Numbered from the stretch's first letter, positions 9,073 through 18,059 are shown. The stretch: 35,461 nt of DNA from Omnitrophica bacterium GWA2_41_15 (GCA_919902445.1 CAKKQZ010000029.1:1-35461); one strand, 5' to 3'. The notes: generated from the sequence alone by a model not told the origin. Numbers and translations: made by a program.

Positions 9073-9669
9073 CTATGAAGAATTTTTGGCAAGCTGCCTT
9101 ATATCCGCCATTATTATATCGGCGATATCCTGATAAGGTATCTTTGTATCTATGCGGATTTGCTTACCGAAATAAACCGAAACTTTTTCAGGCCTGAAGA
9201 AGTTAGCTCCTCTAGGGAATGCTTTTTCCGCACCCTTAACAAAAGCGGCAATTACAGGCACATTAACTTTTGATGCTAAAAATCCCACTCCCGGCTCAGG
9301 CCTTTTATTTAAGGTTATATTTTCTACCCGGGCTCCCTCAGGAAATAAAATCAGGCCTTTTCCGTCTTCGAGGCGCTTAATTGCTTCTTTTAAAGCAGAG
9401 ATATCCGCTGTCTTTCTCTTTACAGGAAAGGCTCCTACATTATACAACCAGCAGGAAAAAAAACGGTTTGAAAACAAATCGTGGCGCGCCATGTAATTTA
9501 ATTTCCTGGGGCAGGCAACTCCAACCATAACCGGATCCAGGAAACTAACATGGTTGCTGGCTATAATAAACCCTCCCCTTTTAGGTATGTTTTCTCTTCC
9601 CTGCCAGCTAATCCTAAAAAAAAACTTACTTATCAAGAAACAGATAAATCGGCTGACGGTATGGATCAT
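9073..9669 (-). CDS. plsC: 1-acyl-sn-glycerol-3-phosphate acyltransferase
   Basis: IIASNHVSFLDPVMV (NHxxxxD), LILFPEGARV motifs. Confidence 0.93.
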   Translation of the reverse strand: MIHTVSRFICFLISKFFFRISWQGRENIPKRGGFIIASNHVSFLDPVMVGVACPRKLNYMARHDLFSNRFFSCWLYNVGAFPVKRKTADISALKEAIKRLEDGKGLILFPEGARVENITLNKRPEPGVGFLASKVNVPVIAAFVKGAEKAFPRGANFFRPEKVSVYFGKQIRIDTKIPYQDIADIIMADIRQLAKNSS

Positions 9670-11042
9670 TTCGCGATTATCTTCTCAGCGAGCGCTAACA
9701 ACTGTTTTGACTTGGTTAAACTTCTTGACTCTGCATATAAACGCATAATCGGTTCGGTGCCGGAAGCGCGGAACATAAGCCAGCTATCTTCACAAATGAG
9801 CTTTACCCCGTCATAATCTTTTACATCTATAACCTTCTTGCCTAATAACTCACTTGGAAGCATCCCTTTCGTCGGCTCATATCGCTCTTTCAAATGCAGG
9901 TCACGGCGCACATAATAATATTTCCCAAACTTTTTTTCAGTTTCATTTAAGATCTCCAAAATATCTTTATTGCGGTAGGCCATCATCTCTAAAAGTAAAA
10001 GGCCGGCCATGGTCCCGTCGCGCTCAGGGATATAGTTCTTTACCCCCATACCGCCCGCCTCTTCCCCTCCCGCAACAATGTCTTCCCTTTCCATAAGCTC
10101 AGAGATGTATTTGAAGCCGACCGGAGTCTCGTAAAGTTTAACCTTTAAAAACTTTGCTATATTATCAATCAAGGTCGAGCCTGCAATTGTCTTAACAATC
10201 CCTCCAGACCAACATTTATCAAGGCTTAAATGCAATGCTAAGAGGCCCAATATCTTTTGCGGATGTATAAAAACTCCTCCAGGCGCAACAGCTGCAATCC
10301 TATCCGCATCGCCATCAAGGGCAATACCTAAATCGAATTTTTCTTTTCTTACCCTTTTCTTTAACTCCTCTAAATTCTCTTCAACCGGCTCAGGGCGCCT
10401 TCCTGCGAAAGATGGGTTAACGCTGTTGTGCATAAATTGTAATTTTATGGCAGTGCCTTTTAAAACCTGCGCCATAAAACTGTTCCCTGCCCCATACATA
10501 GCATCAACCAAGACTTTAAACTTTTTATTTTTTATCTTTTTTAAATCAACATAAGAGCGCATAAACTTTACATAATAAGCTGATAAATCTTCTTTTTTTA
10601 CCGGAATGGGCGAACTGTTTTTTTCTTTTACAACGGATTTGCCGAGAAGACTCTCTACTGCAGTTGTGATTTCCAGCCCTGCCGAGCCTCCGGTTGCATC
10701 TTTAATCTTAAAGCCGTTGTATTCCGCAGGATTATGCGATGCGGTAATCATGACCCCTAAGTCAAGTTTTCTCGATTTTACACAAAGGCTTAATGCGGGT
10801 GTAGGAATATACCTATCTGAAAGGATGACCTCTATTCCGTTATTACTAAGCACCCCTGCAACTGCCTCTGCAAAAGTCCCTGACATAAAACGGGTATCGT
10901 AACCAATAGCGACATTCTTACCGGGGCCGAGGTAATCAGAAACGGCCTGTGAAAGAATTTTCACATTTTTTAACGTGTAAGTATCTCCGATTACCGCTCT
11001 CCATCCGTCAGTCCCGAATTTAATCTCGTTATTACCCTGCAT
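9666..11042 (-). CDS. Phosphoglucomutase/phosphomannomutase family protein
   Basis: GVMITASHNPAEYNGFKIK (active-site Ser), ALDGDADRIAAV (metal loop), MFRASGTEPIMRLYAE (phosphate loop). Confidence 0.95.
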   Translation of the reverse strand: MQGNNEIKFGTDGWRAVIGDTYTLKNVKILSQAVSDYLGPGKNVAIGYDTRFMSGTFAEAVAGVLSNNGIEVILSDRYIPTPALSLCVKSRKLDLGVMITASHNPAEYNGFKIKDATGGSAGLEITTAVESLLGKSVVKEKNSSPIPVKKEDLSAYYVKFMRSYVDLKKIKNKKFKVLVDAMYGAGNSFMAQVLKGTAIKLQFMHNSVNPSFAGRRPEPVEENLEELKKRVRKEKFDLGIALDGDADRIAAVAPGGVFIHPQKILGLLALHLSLDKCWSGGIVKTIAGSTLIDNIAKFLKVKLYETPVGFKYISELMEREDIVAGGEEAGGMGVKNYIPERDGTMAGLLLLEMMAYRNKDILEILNETEKKFGKYYYVRRDLHLKERYEPTKGMLPSELLGKKVIDVKDYDGVKLICEDSWLMFRASGTEPIMRLYAESRSLTKSKQLLALAEKIIAK

Positions 11043-11676
11043 TTCTTATCCTTTCTACCGCGCTTTTTACGTCTTTTGACCCGAATATATACGAACCGGC
11101 AGCGAGGATATTAGCCCCGGCTTTGATTGTTAATTTTGCGCTCTCAAGGTTTATCCCCCCGTCTACTGCAATATCCCCGGAGAATATCGAGCGCAACTCT
11201 TTTATCTTAGGAACGCACTTCTTAATAAATGATTGCCCGCTAAAACCGGGGCTAACTGACATTACCAGGACAAGATCCACTAAATCCAAAACACCTTTAA
11301 TTTTTGCAAGAGGCGTATCAGGATTTAAAGACACCCCTAATTTCACTCCCCGAGACTTTAATTTTTCCTTTAGGAGTTTAATCTTTTCTTTGGATATGGT
11401 TTCAATGTGCACGGTAATCATATTGCTTCCGGCTGATACGAAAGAATCAATAAAATCTTGCGGGTTTTCAATCATCAAATGCACATCCAAAGGCAGTTTT
11501 GTAACCTTGCGTATATGTTTTACTACAACAGGGCCGATTGTAATGTTGGGCACAAAATGCCCGTCCATTATATCGATATGCAGCATATCCGCACCGGCAT
11601 CCTCCACTTTTTTTATCTCTTTATCCAGACAGCTGAAATCAGCGGAAAGTATAGAAGGCGCTATTTTTATCTTCAC
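11032..11676 (-). CDS. rpe: Ribulose-phosphate 3-epimerase
   Basis: IAPSILSADFSCLDKEIKKVEDAGADMLHIDIMDGHFVPNITIGPVVV ... VDGGINLESA. Confidence 0.97.
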   Translation of the reverse strand: MKIKIAPSILSADFSCLDKEIKKVEDAGADMLHIDIMDGHFVPNITIGPVVVKHIRKVTKLPLDVHLMIENPQDFIDSFVSAGSNMITVHIETISKEKIKLLKEKLKSRGVKLGVSLNPDTPLAKIKGVLDLVDLVLVMSVSPGFSGQSFIKKCVPKIKELRSIFSGDIAVDGGINLESAKLTIKAGANILAAGSYIFGSKDVKSAVERIRNAG

Positions 11677-11753
11677 CTAAGCCCTTCCTCTCTTATATAT
11701 ACTTCTATCCCTACGTGTCTTACCGGCTCTAATAGATTTAGGAAATGCGGGGT

Positions 11754-12320
11754 TCATTTATAAAGCCCTCGTTTGTTGATGTAATTAAAAACCCCCTCCG
11801 GGACAAGGTAGTGAAATGACTTATTTTCCTTTACGCATTCGCGTATTTCAAAAGCAGAGATATCCACTGCCCTGATCGGCAAAGTATCGATGTAAGAAGG
11901 TATTTTTTCCAGCGGAAAGCCGGGGCGCGTTGCAACGATGAACCTTACCAATTTGATAATCTCATTTAAATCCTTCCATTCATCAAGATACTTTAAAAGA
12001 TCTGAACCGATAATAAAATAAAGGTCATCAGTGCGAAATCTTTCTTTGAATTCTTTTATGGTATCTATCGTATAAGAGCGGCCGTTCCTTTTAATCTCGG
12101 TATCCGAGACCACAAAATATTTATTTGTCTTGATAGCGAGCTTTATCATTGAAAGCCTATCTGTCGCTAGGGCGATACCGGAATTATCCTTATGCGGAGG
12201 AAGAAATGTAGGCACAAAAATAACTTTATCAAGGCCTAATTTTTCGCGCGCCTCTTCTGCCAAAATAAGGTGGCCGATGTGAACCGGATTAAACGTCCCT
12301 CCTAAGATACCGATTTTCAC
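11754..12320 (-). CDS. nadD: Nicotinate-nucleotide adenylyltransferase
   Basis: IGILGGTFNPVHIGHLILAEEAREKLGLDKVIFVPTFLPPHK; FIIGSDLL. Confidence 0.96.
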   Translation of the reverse strand: MKIGILGGTFNPVHIGHLILAEEAREKLGLDKVIFVPTFLPPHKDNSGIALATDRLSMIKLAIKTNKYFVVSDTEIKRNGRSYTIDTIKEFKERFRTDDLYFIIGSDLLKYLDEWKDLNEIIKLVRFIVATRPGFPLEKIPSYIDTLPIRAVDISAFEIRECVKENKSFHYLVPEGVFNYINKRGLYK

Positions 12321-12372
12321 CCAGCTCTTCCTCCTTATTATACCCTACCCTTCCAGATAGGAAGGGCTGAGT

Positions 12373-13641
12373 TCATTCCCTGATTTGCCCTGTTCCGAAA
12401 ATCATATATTTATACGTTGTTAATTCTTCAAGGGCCATGGGCCCGCGCGCATGCAATTTATCCGTTGAGATCCCTATCTCAGAACCCATCCCGAATTGAC
12501 TGCCATCGGTAAAACGAGTTGAGGCATTCACGTAAACACAGGCAGAATCAACCTGCTTTAAAAACTCTAAGGCATTTTCATAATTATCAGTAACTATACT
12601 GTCGGAATGATGCGTTCCATAATAATTTATATGTTGCATCGCCTCTTGTAAACTCGCTACGACTCTTACGGAAAGCACTAACCCGAGGTACTCTGTATGA
12701 TAGTCATTCTCTGTTGCGCGTTTTGCATATTTTACTATTCTTTGCGTCATAGGACATCCGCGGATTTCCACCCCTGCGTCCTTAAACTTTTTAGCCACTG
12801 CGGGTAAGAATCTTGCCGCAACATCTTTGTGCACAAGCATGCTCTCCATTGCATTACAGACACCGGGCCGTTGGACTTTAGCGTTATAGCAGATATTTTC
12901 CGCCATATTCAAATCCGCCCACTCATCCACATACACATGGCAGACTCCCTTGTACTGCTTTATCAGTGGGATGCGCGATAAATTAACTACGCGCTTAATC
13001 AGTCCTTCTCCTCCGCGCGGAATAACAAGATCAATATAATCTTTAAGTTTTAATAACGCATCCACTGCCCGCCTGTTTTTGGTGGTTACTATATTTATAA
13101 CCCCGCCAGGAAGTTTGTGCTTCTTAATCACGCTCATCAGTATTTCAAAAATTGCGATATTGGAATTCAACGCCTCGCTTCCACCGCGCAATATCACGCT
13201 GTTTCCGGATTTAAAGCATAAACCGATACAATCAGAAGTTACATTAGGGCGTGACTCATAAATAATAGCGATAACCCCTATAGGAACGCGCACCTTATGG
13301 ATCCATAATCCGTTAGGCCTGCGCCATGCTTTCATAACCTCACCTACGGGATCGTTTAATACAGCCAACTCCATAAGCGAATCAGCCATATCTTTAATAC
13401 GCTTTTCATTAAGCGTAAGACGCTCGAGTAATGAAGGGGCTAACCTCTCACGATTAGCCAAAAGTATATCTTTTTTATTCGCTCTTAAAATAGCGTTTCT
13501 TTTGCCTATCAACTCCCGCGCCATATCTTTGATAATTTTATTTTTTGTTGCGCTAGAGAGCGAAGACAAAAACCTTGAGGCAGATTGCGCTTCTTTAGCC
13601 ATACTGGTTAATTCTTTTTTCAGGTCCATCTTGCCCTTCAT
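12373..13641 (-). CDS. proA: Glutamate-5-semialdehyde (gamma-glutamyl phosphate) reductase
   Basis: VPIGVIAIIYESRPNVTSDCIGLCFKSGNSVILRGGSEA; RPGVCNAMESMLVH; TDGSQFGMGSEIGISTDKLHARGPMALEELTTYKY. Confidence 0.97.
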   Translation of the reverse strand: MKGKMDLKKELTSMAKEAQSASRFLSSLSSATKNKIIKDMARELIGKRNAILRANKKDILLANRERLAPSLLERLTLNEKRIKDMADSLMELAVLNDPVGEVMKAWRRPNGLWIHKVRVPIGVIAIIYESRPNVTSDCIGLCFKSGNSVILRGGSEALNSNIAIFEILMSVIKKHKLPGGVINIVTTKNRRAVDALLKLKDYIDLVIPRGGEGLIKRVVNLSRIPLIKQYKGVCHVYVDEWADLNMAENICYNAKVQRPGVCNAMESMLVHKDVAARFLPAVAKKFKDAGVEIRGCPMTQRIVKYAKRATENDYHTEYLGLVLSVRVVASLQEAMQHINYYGTHHSDSIVTDNYENALEFLKQVDSACVYVNASTRFTDGSQFGMGSEIGISTDKLHARGPMALEELTTYKYMIFGTGQIRE

Positions 13642-13692
13642 TTAAGCATCTTTTTGGCTTAAAGCCGCAGTCAAACCATATCTATCTTGGTA

Positions 13693-13757
13693 GGGACAGT
13701 CCCCCTTAAACAGAACTCAAGAGCTCTGACGGGGACAGCCCCTACTGCAGTAGTTCT
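13693..13757. repeat. GGGACAGTCCC palindromic element, copy B (proB-proA gap)
   Basis: tagggacagtcccccttaaacagaactcaagagctctgacggggacagcccctactgcagtagttct. Aligns with copies A and C. Runs right up to the proB stop codon. Coordinates plus/minus 2 nt. Confidence 0.85.
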
Positions 13758-14825
13758 CTACAGAATTACTATGTTATTCCTATGAATTACCTCTTTATCG
13801 TAGCGAGCGCCTTTGACCTTTTTCAATTCTTCACTTGAGACCCCGGCTTTACCTCTTGCAACTTCTTCTCCTTGTTCATCTCTCACAGTAACAATATCCC
13901 CTCTGACAAATTCTCCTTCAAGAGCAATAACGCCTACGGCAAGCAGGCTCTTTTTATTTTCAAGCGCCTCACGTGCCCCGTCATCAACAATTATTTTTCC
14001 TTTGGGCTTAGTGCCGAATGCTATCCAGCGCATCTTCGCAGCAAGGGCTTCTTTTTTCGGGACAAATAAAGTCCCTATCTCATGGCCTTTCTCAACGCAG
14101 GTTTTAATCACATCCTTAACCCTGCCGTTTGCGATTATACAGGGAATTCCTGAATCAATGGAGATTCTTGCTGCCTCCAATTTAGTAATCATCCCTCCAA
14201 CGCAAGTCTTTCTACCGGTCGGACAGGCAAGCTGCTTTAAGGCGGGGGTGACCTTATCTACTATCCTAATCACTTTTTTATCCTTATCGAGCAGGCCATC
14301 GACATCAGACAATATTATTAAAAGGTCAGCTCCTACCATTATAGAAACCAGGGCTGAAAGCTTATCGTTATCTCCGAATTTAATTTCGGAGGTTGAAACA
14401 GTATCATTTTCATTAACTACCGGGACAGTATTTAATTTTAAAAGAGTGAGCAATGTATTCTTTGCGTTGAGGTATCGGCTGCGCTCATCAAAATCCTCCC
14501 AGGTCAAAAGAACCTGCCCGCAATTAACGCTCGTTTGCTTGAAAAATTTGCGGTAATTATCCATCAACTCGTGCTGGCCTATGGCTGCCGCCGCCTGCAG
14601 ATAACTTAATTCCTTTGGCCGCGACTCTAATTTTAAGATCGACATCCCGATTGCTATAGCGCCGGAAGAAACCAGGACAATTTTTTTACCTTGCGCCATT
14701 AATCCTGAGACCTGCGCGGTGATTTCACTAAGAAGGCTGCAGTCCAAAGTATTCTGTTTGGAGAAAATGAGGCTTGAGCCGATTTTTATCACTATCCTAT
14801 CGTATTTTTTTTGCGATTGCTTCAA
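13758..14825 (-). CDS. proB: Glutamate 5-kinase with C-terminal PUA domain
   Basis: RIVIKIGSSLIF..VLVSSGAIAIGM..VPVVNENDTVSTSEIKFGDNDKLSALVS..; C-terminal PUA-like GKIIVDDGAREAL. Confidence 0.96.
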   Translation of the reverse strand: MKQSQKKYDRIVIKIGSSLIFSKQNTLDCSLLSEITAQVSGLMAQGKKIVLVSSGAIAIGMSILKLESRPKELSYLQAAAAIGQHELMDNYRKFFKQTSVNCGQVLLTWEDFDERSRYLNAKNTLLTLLKLNTVPVVNENDTVSTSEIKFGDNDKLSALVSIMVGADLLIILSDVDGLLDKDKKVIRIVDKVTPALKQLACPTGRKTCVGGMITKLEAARISIDSGIPCIIANGRVKDVIKTCVEKGHEIGTLFVPKKEALAAKMRWIAFGTKPKGKIIVDDGAREALENKKSLLAVGVIALEGEFVRGDIVTVRDEQGEEVARGKAGVSSEELKKVKGARYDKEVIHRNNIVIL

Positions 14826-15753
14826 TTAATTCCTCCAGGCCGCGTTTTTCAAAAGCCGAAATCGGGTACACATCCTTCTTTATAATCTTTTTAAACCTTT
14901 TTAGATTAAGGCCAGCGCCTTCCAGATCCATTTTATTTGCAGTAATGACCTGAGGTTTCTTAGAGATTGCGTGGCTATATTTTTTTAATTCTTCATTAAT
15001 AGTCTCATAATCTTTTACCGGGTCTCTTCCTTCAAATCCTGACATATCCAGAAGGTGCACGATGACTTTTGTGCGCTCAACATGCCTTAGGAATCTGTGG
15101 CCCAGGCCTTTTCCCCCGGCCGAACCCTCGATGAGGCCGGGGATATCAGCTATAACAAAAGTTTTCTTATATGCCTTGACCACTCCTAAAGCAGGCACTT
15201 TTGTTGTAAACGGATATGCCGCTATTTTAGGATGGGCATTTGAAATACTAGAAATGAGCGTAGATTTACCTACATTCGGAAAACCGACTACGCCGGCGTC
15301 AGCGATAAGCTTTAAATCTAAGAGTAACTCTTTTTCCTCACCCGGTTCACCTAAGGTCGCTTCTCGGTTATGAGAATTACCGCGGCCGCCATTGCCGCCG
15401 CTGGCAACAACAAGTTCTTCCGTATCTTTTTCTAAATCGCGCAACACGCAATCTATCTTTATATCCTTAATAACCGTTCCTACCGGAACGCGGATTATAA
15501 TACCGGGCATCATCTTGCCCTTTTTATTTTTTGAAGAACCATGGCCTCCGTGCCGGCCGAAGAAATGCCTGTTATACTGAAAATCTAAGAGCGTATACAG
15601 GTTCCTGTCCGCCCTGATAATTATATCAGCGCCTTTTCCTCCGTCCCCTCCGTCTGGAATTCCTTCTCGCTGAAATTTATCGCGGTAGAAACTCTCGCAG
15701 CCTTTCCCGCCGCTGCCCCCCTTAACATATATCTTTGCCCGGTCAATAAACAC
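14797..15753 (-). CDS. obgE: Obg family GTPase
   Basis: MFIDRAKIYVKGGSGGKGCESFYRDKFQREGIPDGGDGGKGADIIIRAD (Obg fold); GFPNVGKSTLISSISNAHPKIAAYPFTT; ITANKMDL. Confidence 0.97.
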   Translation of the reverse strand: MFIDRAKIYVKGGSGGKGCESFYRDKFQREGIPDGGDGGKGADIIIRADRNLYTLLDFQYNRHFFGRHGGHGSSKNKKGKMMPGIIIRVPVGTVIKDIKIDCVLRDLEKDTEELVVASGGNGGRGNSHNREATLGEPGEEKELLLDLKLIADAGVVGFPNVGKSTLISSISNAHPKIAAYPFTTKVPALGVVKAYKKTFVIADIPGLIEGSAGGKGLGHRFLRHVERTKVIVHLLDMSGFEGRDPVKDYETINEELKKYSHAISKKPQVITANKMDLEGAGLNLKRFKKIIKKDVYPISAFEKRGLEELIEAIAKKIR

Positions 15754-15756
15754 CTT

Positions 15757-16071
15757 TTATCCTGCCGTTATCTCTTTTATTTTAAGCCGCGTCAATTCCT
15801 GCCTGTGGCCTTTACTGGTATGAGAGGCCTTGCGCCTGCGGTACTTAAAGGCAACGGTTTTTTCACCCCTTAAATGTCCGACTACAAGTGCTTTTACCTT
15901 GGCCTCCTTTAAATAAGGCTGCCCAACCTCAAGCTTCTTATCACCTGATATTAAAAGCACTTTACCCAAAGAGATTTCCTTACCCTTATCAGCGGTTAGG
16001 CGCTCAACATCAATGATATCCTCTTTTTTTACACTGTACTGTTTTGCTCCAACTTCAATTACCGCATACAT
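15757..16071 (-). CDS. rplU: 50S ribosomal protein L21
   Basis: MYAVIEVGAKQYSVKKEDIIDVERL...VAFKYRRRKASHTSKGHRQELTRLKIKEI. Confidence 0.96.
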   Translation of the reverse strand: MYAVIEVGAKQYSVKKEDIIDVERLTADKGKEISLGKVLLISGDKKLEVGQPYLKEAKVKALVVGHLRGEKTVAFKYRRRKASHTSKGHRQELTRLKIKEITAG

Positions 16072-16117
16072 TTGTATTCCTCCTGTAAGTAAAAACGGTT
16101 ATTTTAATAGAAGTATA

Positions 16118-16170
16118 ATGTTAGCACATAAAAGGTTTTGGGTCAAGGAGAAAATAGCGGAGAAAATAGC
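16118..16170 (-). promoter_or_regulatory. Candidate sigma70 promoter for rplU-obgE..., preceded by a 12-bp tandem repeat
   Basis: Minus strand: TTGACC (16146-16141), 17-nt spacer, TAACAT (16123-16118). Two exact copies of GCTATTTTCTCC lie immediately upstream (16170-16147). Confidence 0.5.
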
Positions 16171-16176
16171 GGAAAT

Positions 16177-17619
16177 TTAGGATATTTTGATATCCTCTAT
16201 GTGCATGGCGGGGCTTGAAATAAGGTTAATCCTGGTTCTAAACCTGCGCTCTATAAACTTTAAATTTTCTTTATCCTTAAGAAGCTCTTCGATTGCTGCC
16301 GGAGCAAGCGTAAGGTTGACCTGTTTTAGCGATTTGCCTTTTAAAAACCTCTTTAATTCCTTAAGCGCATAAATAGCGATTGTGGCAGGAGAACGCACCT
16401 TTCCTCTTCCCTGGCAATATGGGCAGGGCTGATAAGAAAGCATGTGGACCGTCTTGTGAATACGCTCCCTGGTCATTTCAACTACGCCGAATTTAGAAAT
16501 GCCCAAGATATCGTACTTTGCCTTATCCTTACTCAATTCCCTCTTTAATATATTAAGCACTTCACGTCTGTGAGAATCCTTCTCCATATCGATAAAATCG
16601 ATTACGATAATCCCCCCCAAATCCCTTAAGACCAGCTGGTGGGCAATCTCAACCGCTGCCTCGCAATTTACTTTAAAAGCGGTTTCTTCCTGTGAAAATT
16701 TTTTTCTGAAGCCCCCGCTGTTAACATCAATTACAACCAGCCCTTCGGTCGGCTCAATTACCAGGTAGGCTTTGGATTTTAAATACACCTTGCTCTCGAA
16801 TATCTTATGTATTTGTCTTTCGATGTCTTTATCTTCAAATAAATTATCGCCCTTATACAGCTCTACCTTATCCTTAAGATAACTTAAGAAAGTCTTCATA
16901 AAATGCTGTATCCGGTAAAATTCTGCCTTTGAGTCAATAATAAGTTTGGATACATCGTCGGTAAAAGAATCCCTGATCACCCTTAAGACCAAATCATATT
17001 CCTCGTAGATGAGGGCCGGAGCTTTTTTCTGGCCGATTGATTTTTGCAGCCTCTTCCATAACTTATAAAGAAACTGCGCATCGCGTGATAATTCCTGCTT
17101 TGTCCGGCCGCACGCTGCGGTGCGCACAATAAATCCGGCGTCAGGAATTTTTAACTCGGTTAGCACCGTTCTCAGGCGTTTTCTCTCTGCCTCATCCTCT
17201 ATCCTTCTTGAAACGCCGACCTGGTTATCCAGCGGCATAAGCACCAGGTATCTTCCGGCAATCCCGATATCCGAAGACAAGCGAGGCCCCTTAGTGCCGA
17301 ATGATTCTTTTACTACCTGCACCAACACCTCCTCGCCCTTCTTTATTTCTTTGGGCTTAGGCGTTTGAGGCTTTTCCAGCGCCTCATAAGCAGATTCCAC
17401 TTCTGATAAGTACAAGAAGCCTTTTTTCGGCAATCCTATATCCACGAAAGCGGCTCCTATCGAAGGAAGGACAGCCTCAATTATCCCCTTGTAAATATTG
17501 CCCACTATAGTTTTATCCTGAGGCCTCTCGATATAAAACTCTTCCGGTTTACCGTCGGAAACTATAGCTACGCGCTTCTCCTGTGGCTCTACATTAATTA
17601 ATATTTCCTTAGAAGACAT
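16177..17619 (-). CDS. rng: Ribonuclease G/E family
   Basis: VGNIYKGIIEAVLPSIGAAFVDIGLPKKGFLYLSEV; GGIIVIDFIDMEKDSHRREVLNILKRELSKDKAKYDILGISKFGVVEMTRERI; CPYCQGRGKV. Confidence 0.96.
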   Translation of the reverse strand: MSSKEILINVEPQEKRVAIVSDGKPEEFYIERPQDKTIVGNIYKGIIEAVLPSIGAAFVDIGLPKKGFLYLSEVESAYEALEKPQTPKPKEIKKGEEVLVQVVKESFGTKGPRLSSDIGIAGRYLVLMPLDNQVGVSRRIEDEAERKRLRTVLTELKIPDAGFIVRTAACGRTKQELSRDAQFLYKLWKRLQKSIGQKKAPALIYEEYDLVLRVIRDSFTDDVSKLIIDSKAEFYRIQHFMKTFLSYLKDKVELYKGDNLFEDKDIERQIHKIFESKVYLKSKAYLVIEPTEGLVVIDVNSGGFRKKFSQEETAFKVNCEAAVEIAHQLVLRDLGGIIVIDFIDMEKDSHRREVLNILKRELSKDKAKYDILGISKFGVVEMTRERIHKTVHMLSYQPCPYCQGRGKVRSPATIAIYALKELKRFLKGKSLKQVNLTLAPAAIEELLKDKENLKFIERRFRTRINLISSPAMHIEDIKIS

Positions 17620-17917
17620 CTTTTATCTGTATCCCTTCCGGCAGCTGTTTCTGTAATCTGTCTTTAAAATCCTGAGGGCTTACGATAAGCTTTAAGACTA
17701 TGGCTGCCTCTTCATGCTCGCTCTCAAGCCCTAATTTTAAGGCGCGCTTGATACTAAATTTCGGATGTGGGCTAAACCCTTCTGTTATTTTGATAGGCAA
17801 ATCAGCCCTGCGCATCGCGCGCATAAATAAGCGCATAAGGTCCAAATGCGAAATGTATTTCATCTGTCCCTTTTTGCAAAAAACGAAATTTACTTTATAC
17901 ATGGAAAACAACCCCAC
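17609..17917 (-). CDS. DUF2344 / TIGR03936 radical-SAM-associated protein, short form
   Basis: VNFVFCKKGQMKYISHLDLMRLFMRAMRRADLPIKITEGFSPHPKFSIKRALKLGLESEHE is the characteristic N-terminus. Only 102 aa, overlapping the rng start. Confidence 0.82.
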   Translation of the reverse strand: MGLFSMYKVNFVFCKKGQMKYISHLDLMRLFMRAMRRADLPIKITEGFSPHPKFSIKRALKLGLESEHEEAAIVLKLIVSPQDFKDRLQKQLPEGIQIKDVF

Positions 17918-18009
17918 GCATTTAGTGACATCCCGCAGAACAGCTTTTTCTTCGCATTCATCATAAGTGCATGCGCGTGGTCTTCTGCGAAGGCGGGTTA
18001 AAACAATAG

Positions 18010-18059
18010 GGGGACACCCTTCCGATTGGTTCCAAGGGTGTCCCTAAAGGGTGTCCCTA
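18010..18059. repeat. GGGACACCC palindrome plus an extra half-site, just downstream of pilQ
   Basis: gggggacacccttccgattggttccaagggtgtccctaaagggtgtccctat: inverted repeat GGGACACCCTT/AAGGGTGTCCC with a further direct AAGGGTGTCCCTA. May double as the pilQ terminator hairpin. Coordinates plus/minus 2 nt. Confidence 0.75.

Noticed and set aside
11123-11680. 185-aa plus-strand ORF
   Set aside because: Antisense to rpe; shadow ORF.
12348-12366. CCCTTCC-agata-GGAAGGG hairpin between proA and nadD
   Set aside because: Short 7-bp stem with no T tract on the transcribed strand and no other copy noticed; could be chance or a weak attenuator, not enough to call.
13813-14556. 247-aa plus-strand ORF
   Set aside because: Antisense to proB; composition is that of a shadow frame and no family motifs are recognisable.
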